A DNA stretch of 44,426 nt from Desulfamplus sp. (GTDB lineage Bacteria; Desulfobacterota; Desulfobacteria; Desulfobacterales; Desulfobacteraceae), in assembly GCA_015232935.1 (NCBI GenBank), contig JADFYT010000002.1:1-44426 (forward strand), written 5' to 3'. Below are positions 43,769-44,426 of this stretch, piece after piece. A program made the translations under genes and the position numbers. The notes under the pieces are model-generated. The model was not told where the DNA came from. It worked only from the letters and a program-made list of their open reading frames with translations, and searched no databases. The first letter of the stretch is position 1, and each line of letters begins with the position of its first letter.

Positions 43769-44426
43769 AATGTTTTCTTAAATTCCTGTGTTAACGTTTT
43801 TTAAAGAGATAAAAAGAAGTATCTGTCCATAGAATACCCGTCCATTAATTTAACTGAAACTATTTTAAAACACAATAGTTCTAATAACACTGCTCGAGGT
43901 GGAGCTTATTGTTGTCGCAACCTCATTTTTTTGGAGATTCCCTCAAAAAAAGTGTCAACTGCTTTTGAGGTGATATCAATGATGCCGAATATCAAGTATG
44001 AAATTTAGAGTCTGTCCGATTTAATCAGGCTGCCTTTTCCCTTTGATCACACTCTTTTGCTACACCAGCGTTCAATTACAGGTTTTGACGTTATCTACTC
44101 AAAAATGCCAAAAAATTTACAAATTTTGTCCCTGTTCAGATTTGAAGCTTCTAATAACAGTTAACAATAATCATGCCCATTGCAGGTAAAATGGTACTTC
44201 ATACACATGTATTGGCAAATTCAGGGTTGTGGCATCTTTTTTGCTATTTTTTATGATTAACAGGTTTTTATTCAACAGGTGGGCATGTTTCATATCATCT
44301 TAAAAGTAGTTTAGACTTTTTTTGAGAAAATTCCCTAAAAACGGGAATGAGGTTAAAGAAAGTGCAAACCAGCAAATGAAACATGCCAACAGGTTTCATC
44401 TGTTTTTCAGAAGAGAAAAACTCAAC
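43769..44426. other. Non-coding tail of the window (658 bp)
   Basis: No convincing gene. It contains the inverted repeat AACTATT/AATAGTT (43858-43864, 43874-43880), a T7...A7 hairpin at 43926-43951 that competes with CCTCAAAA/TTTTGAGG (43941-43948, 43963-43970), and a possible small element at 44281-44387. On the minus strand a short degenerate frame near 44130-44050 ends in ERWCSKRV and could be the decayed end of a gene, which I cannot identify. Confidence 0.5.
44281..44387. mobile_element. Candidate MITE-like element with 12-bp terminal inverted repeats
   Basis: GGCATGTTTCAT (44282-44293) and ATGAAACATGCC (44376-44387) are perfect inverted repeats about 107 bases apart end to end. AACAGGT lies one base outside the left end (44274-44280) and directly at the right end (44388-44394), resembling a 7-bp target duplication. 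An inner hairpin ATTCCC/GGGAAT (44330-44335, 44343-44348) is also present. A third AACAGGT at 44259 weakens the duplication argument. Confidence 0.4.

Overview
The window looks like ordinary chromosome from a low-GC (low forties by eye) sulfate-reducing deltaproteobacterium of the Desulfobacterales type. The strongest evidence is a complete dissimilatory sulfite reductase locus, dsrA-dsrB-dsrD-dsrN, on the minus strand (21.1-25.6 kb). Supporting evidence is a futalosine-route menaquinone gene (mqnB) and a membrane redox module of the type common in sulfate reducers (multihaem cytochrome, Tat-exported ferredoxin, NrfD). I cannot name the species from sequence alone. I see no prophage, CRISPR array, complete insertion sequence or defence island.

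Layout. 0-1.9 kb, minus: tetrahaem cytochrome, four-cluster ferredoxin subunit, a 47-codon overlapping small ORF and NrfD (cut by the window edge). 2.1-3.1 kb: ornithine cyclodeaminase-family enzyme. 3.3 kb: tRNA-Leu(CAG) with its own promoter. 3.5-9.0 kb, plus: ribF-def-fmt, then rsmB and rpe (formyl-methionine and rRNA modification plus pentose phosphate). 9.1-14.7 kb, plus: mqnB, an AI-2E-family membrane protein, a hybrid histidine kinase and a REC-TPR regulator, all overlapping by a few bases. 15.0-18.7 kb: parA-parB, then one long gene fusing IspH to a UbiA-like membrane domain. 18.9-21.0 kb: FapA/DUF342. 21.1-28.1 kb, minus: dsrN, dsrD, dsrB, dsrA, then an unrecognised gene and a TPR gene. 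28.4-30.9 kb: penicillin-binding protein 1C. 31-33.3 kb, plus: membrane diguanylate cyclase and a thioredoxin-like/HEAT protein. 33.4-43.8 kb, minus: ZIP metal transporter, DUF1566-like protein, the DUF3999/DUF2339 envelope pair, transketolase, an orphan solute-binding protein and a radical SAM protein. The last 650 bases have no convincing gene but hold inverted repeats and a possible small inserted element.

How the genes work together. DsrAB reduces sulfite, DsrD activates it and DsrN probably amidates its sirohaem. Menaquinone made through MqnB, with IspH supplying isoprenoid precursors, would be the quinone pool used by NrfD-type membrane complexes.

The most unusual feature is that many highly conserved housekeeping enzymes (Def, Fmt, Rpe, MqnB, IspH, DsrN, transketolase and others) carry in-frame, hydrophilic, low-complexity insertions that orthologues normally lack. 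Other points of interest are the IspH-UbiA fusion with a damaged prenyltransferase motif, an intergenic hairpin repeat found three times with compensatory base changes, and a long structured leader ahead of dsrA.
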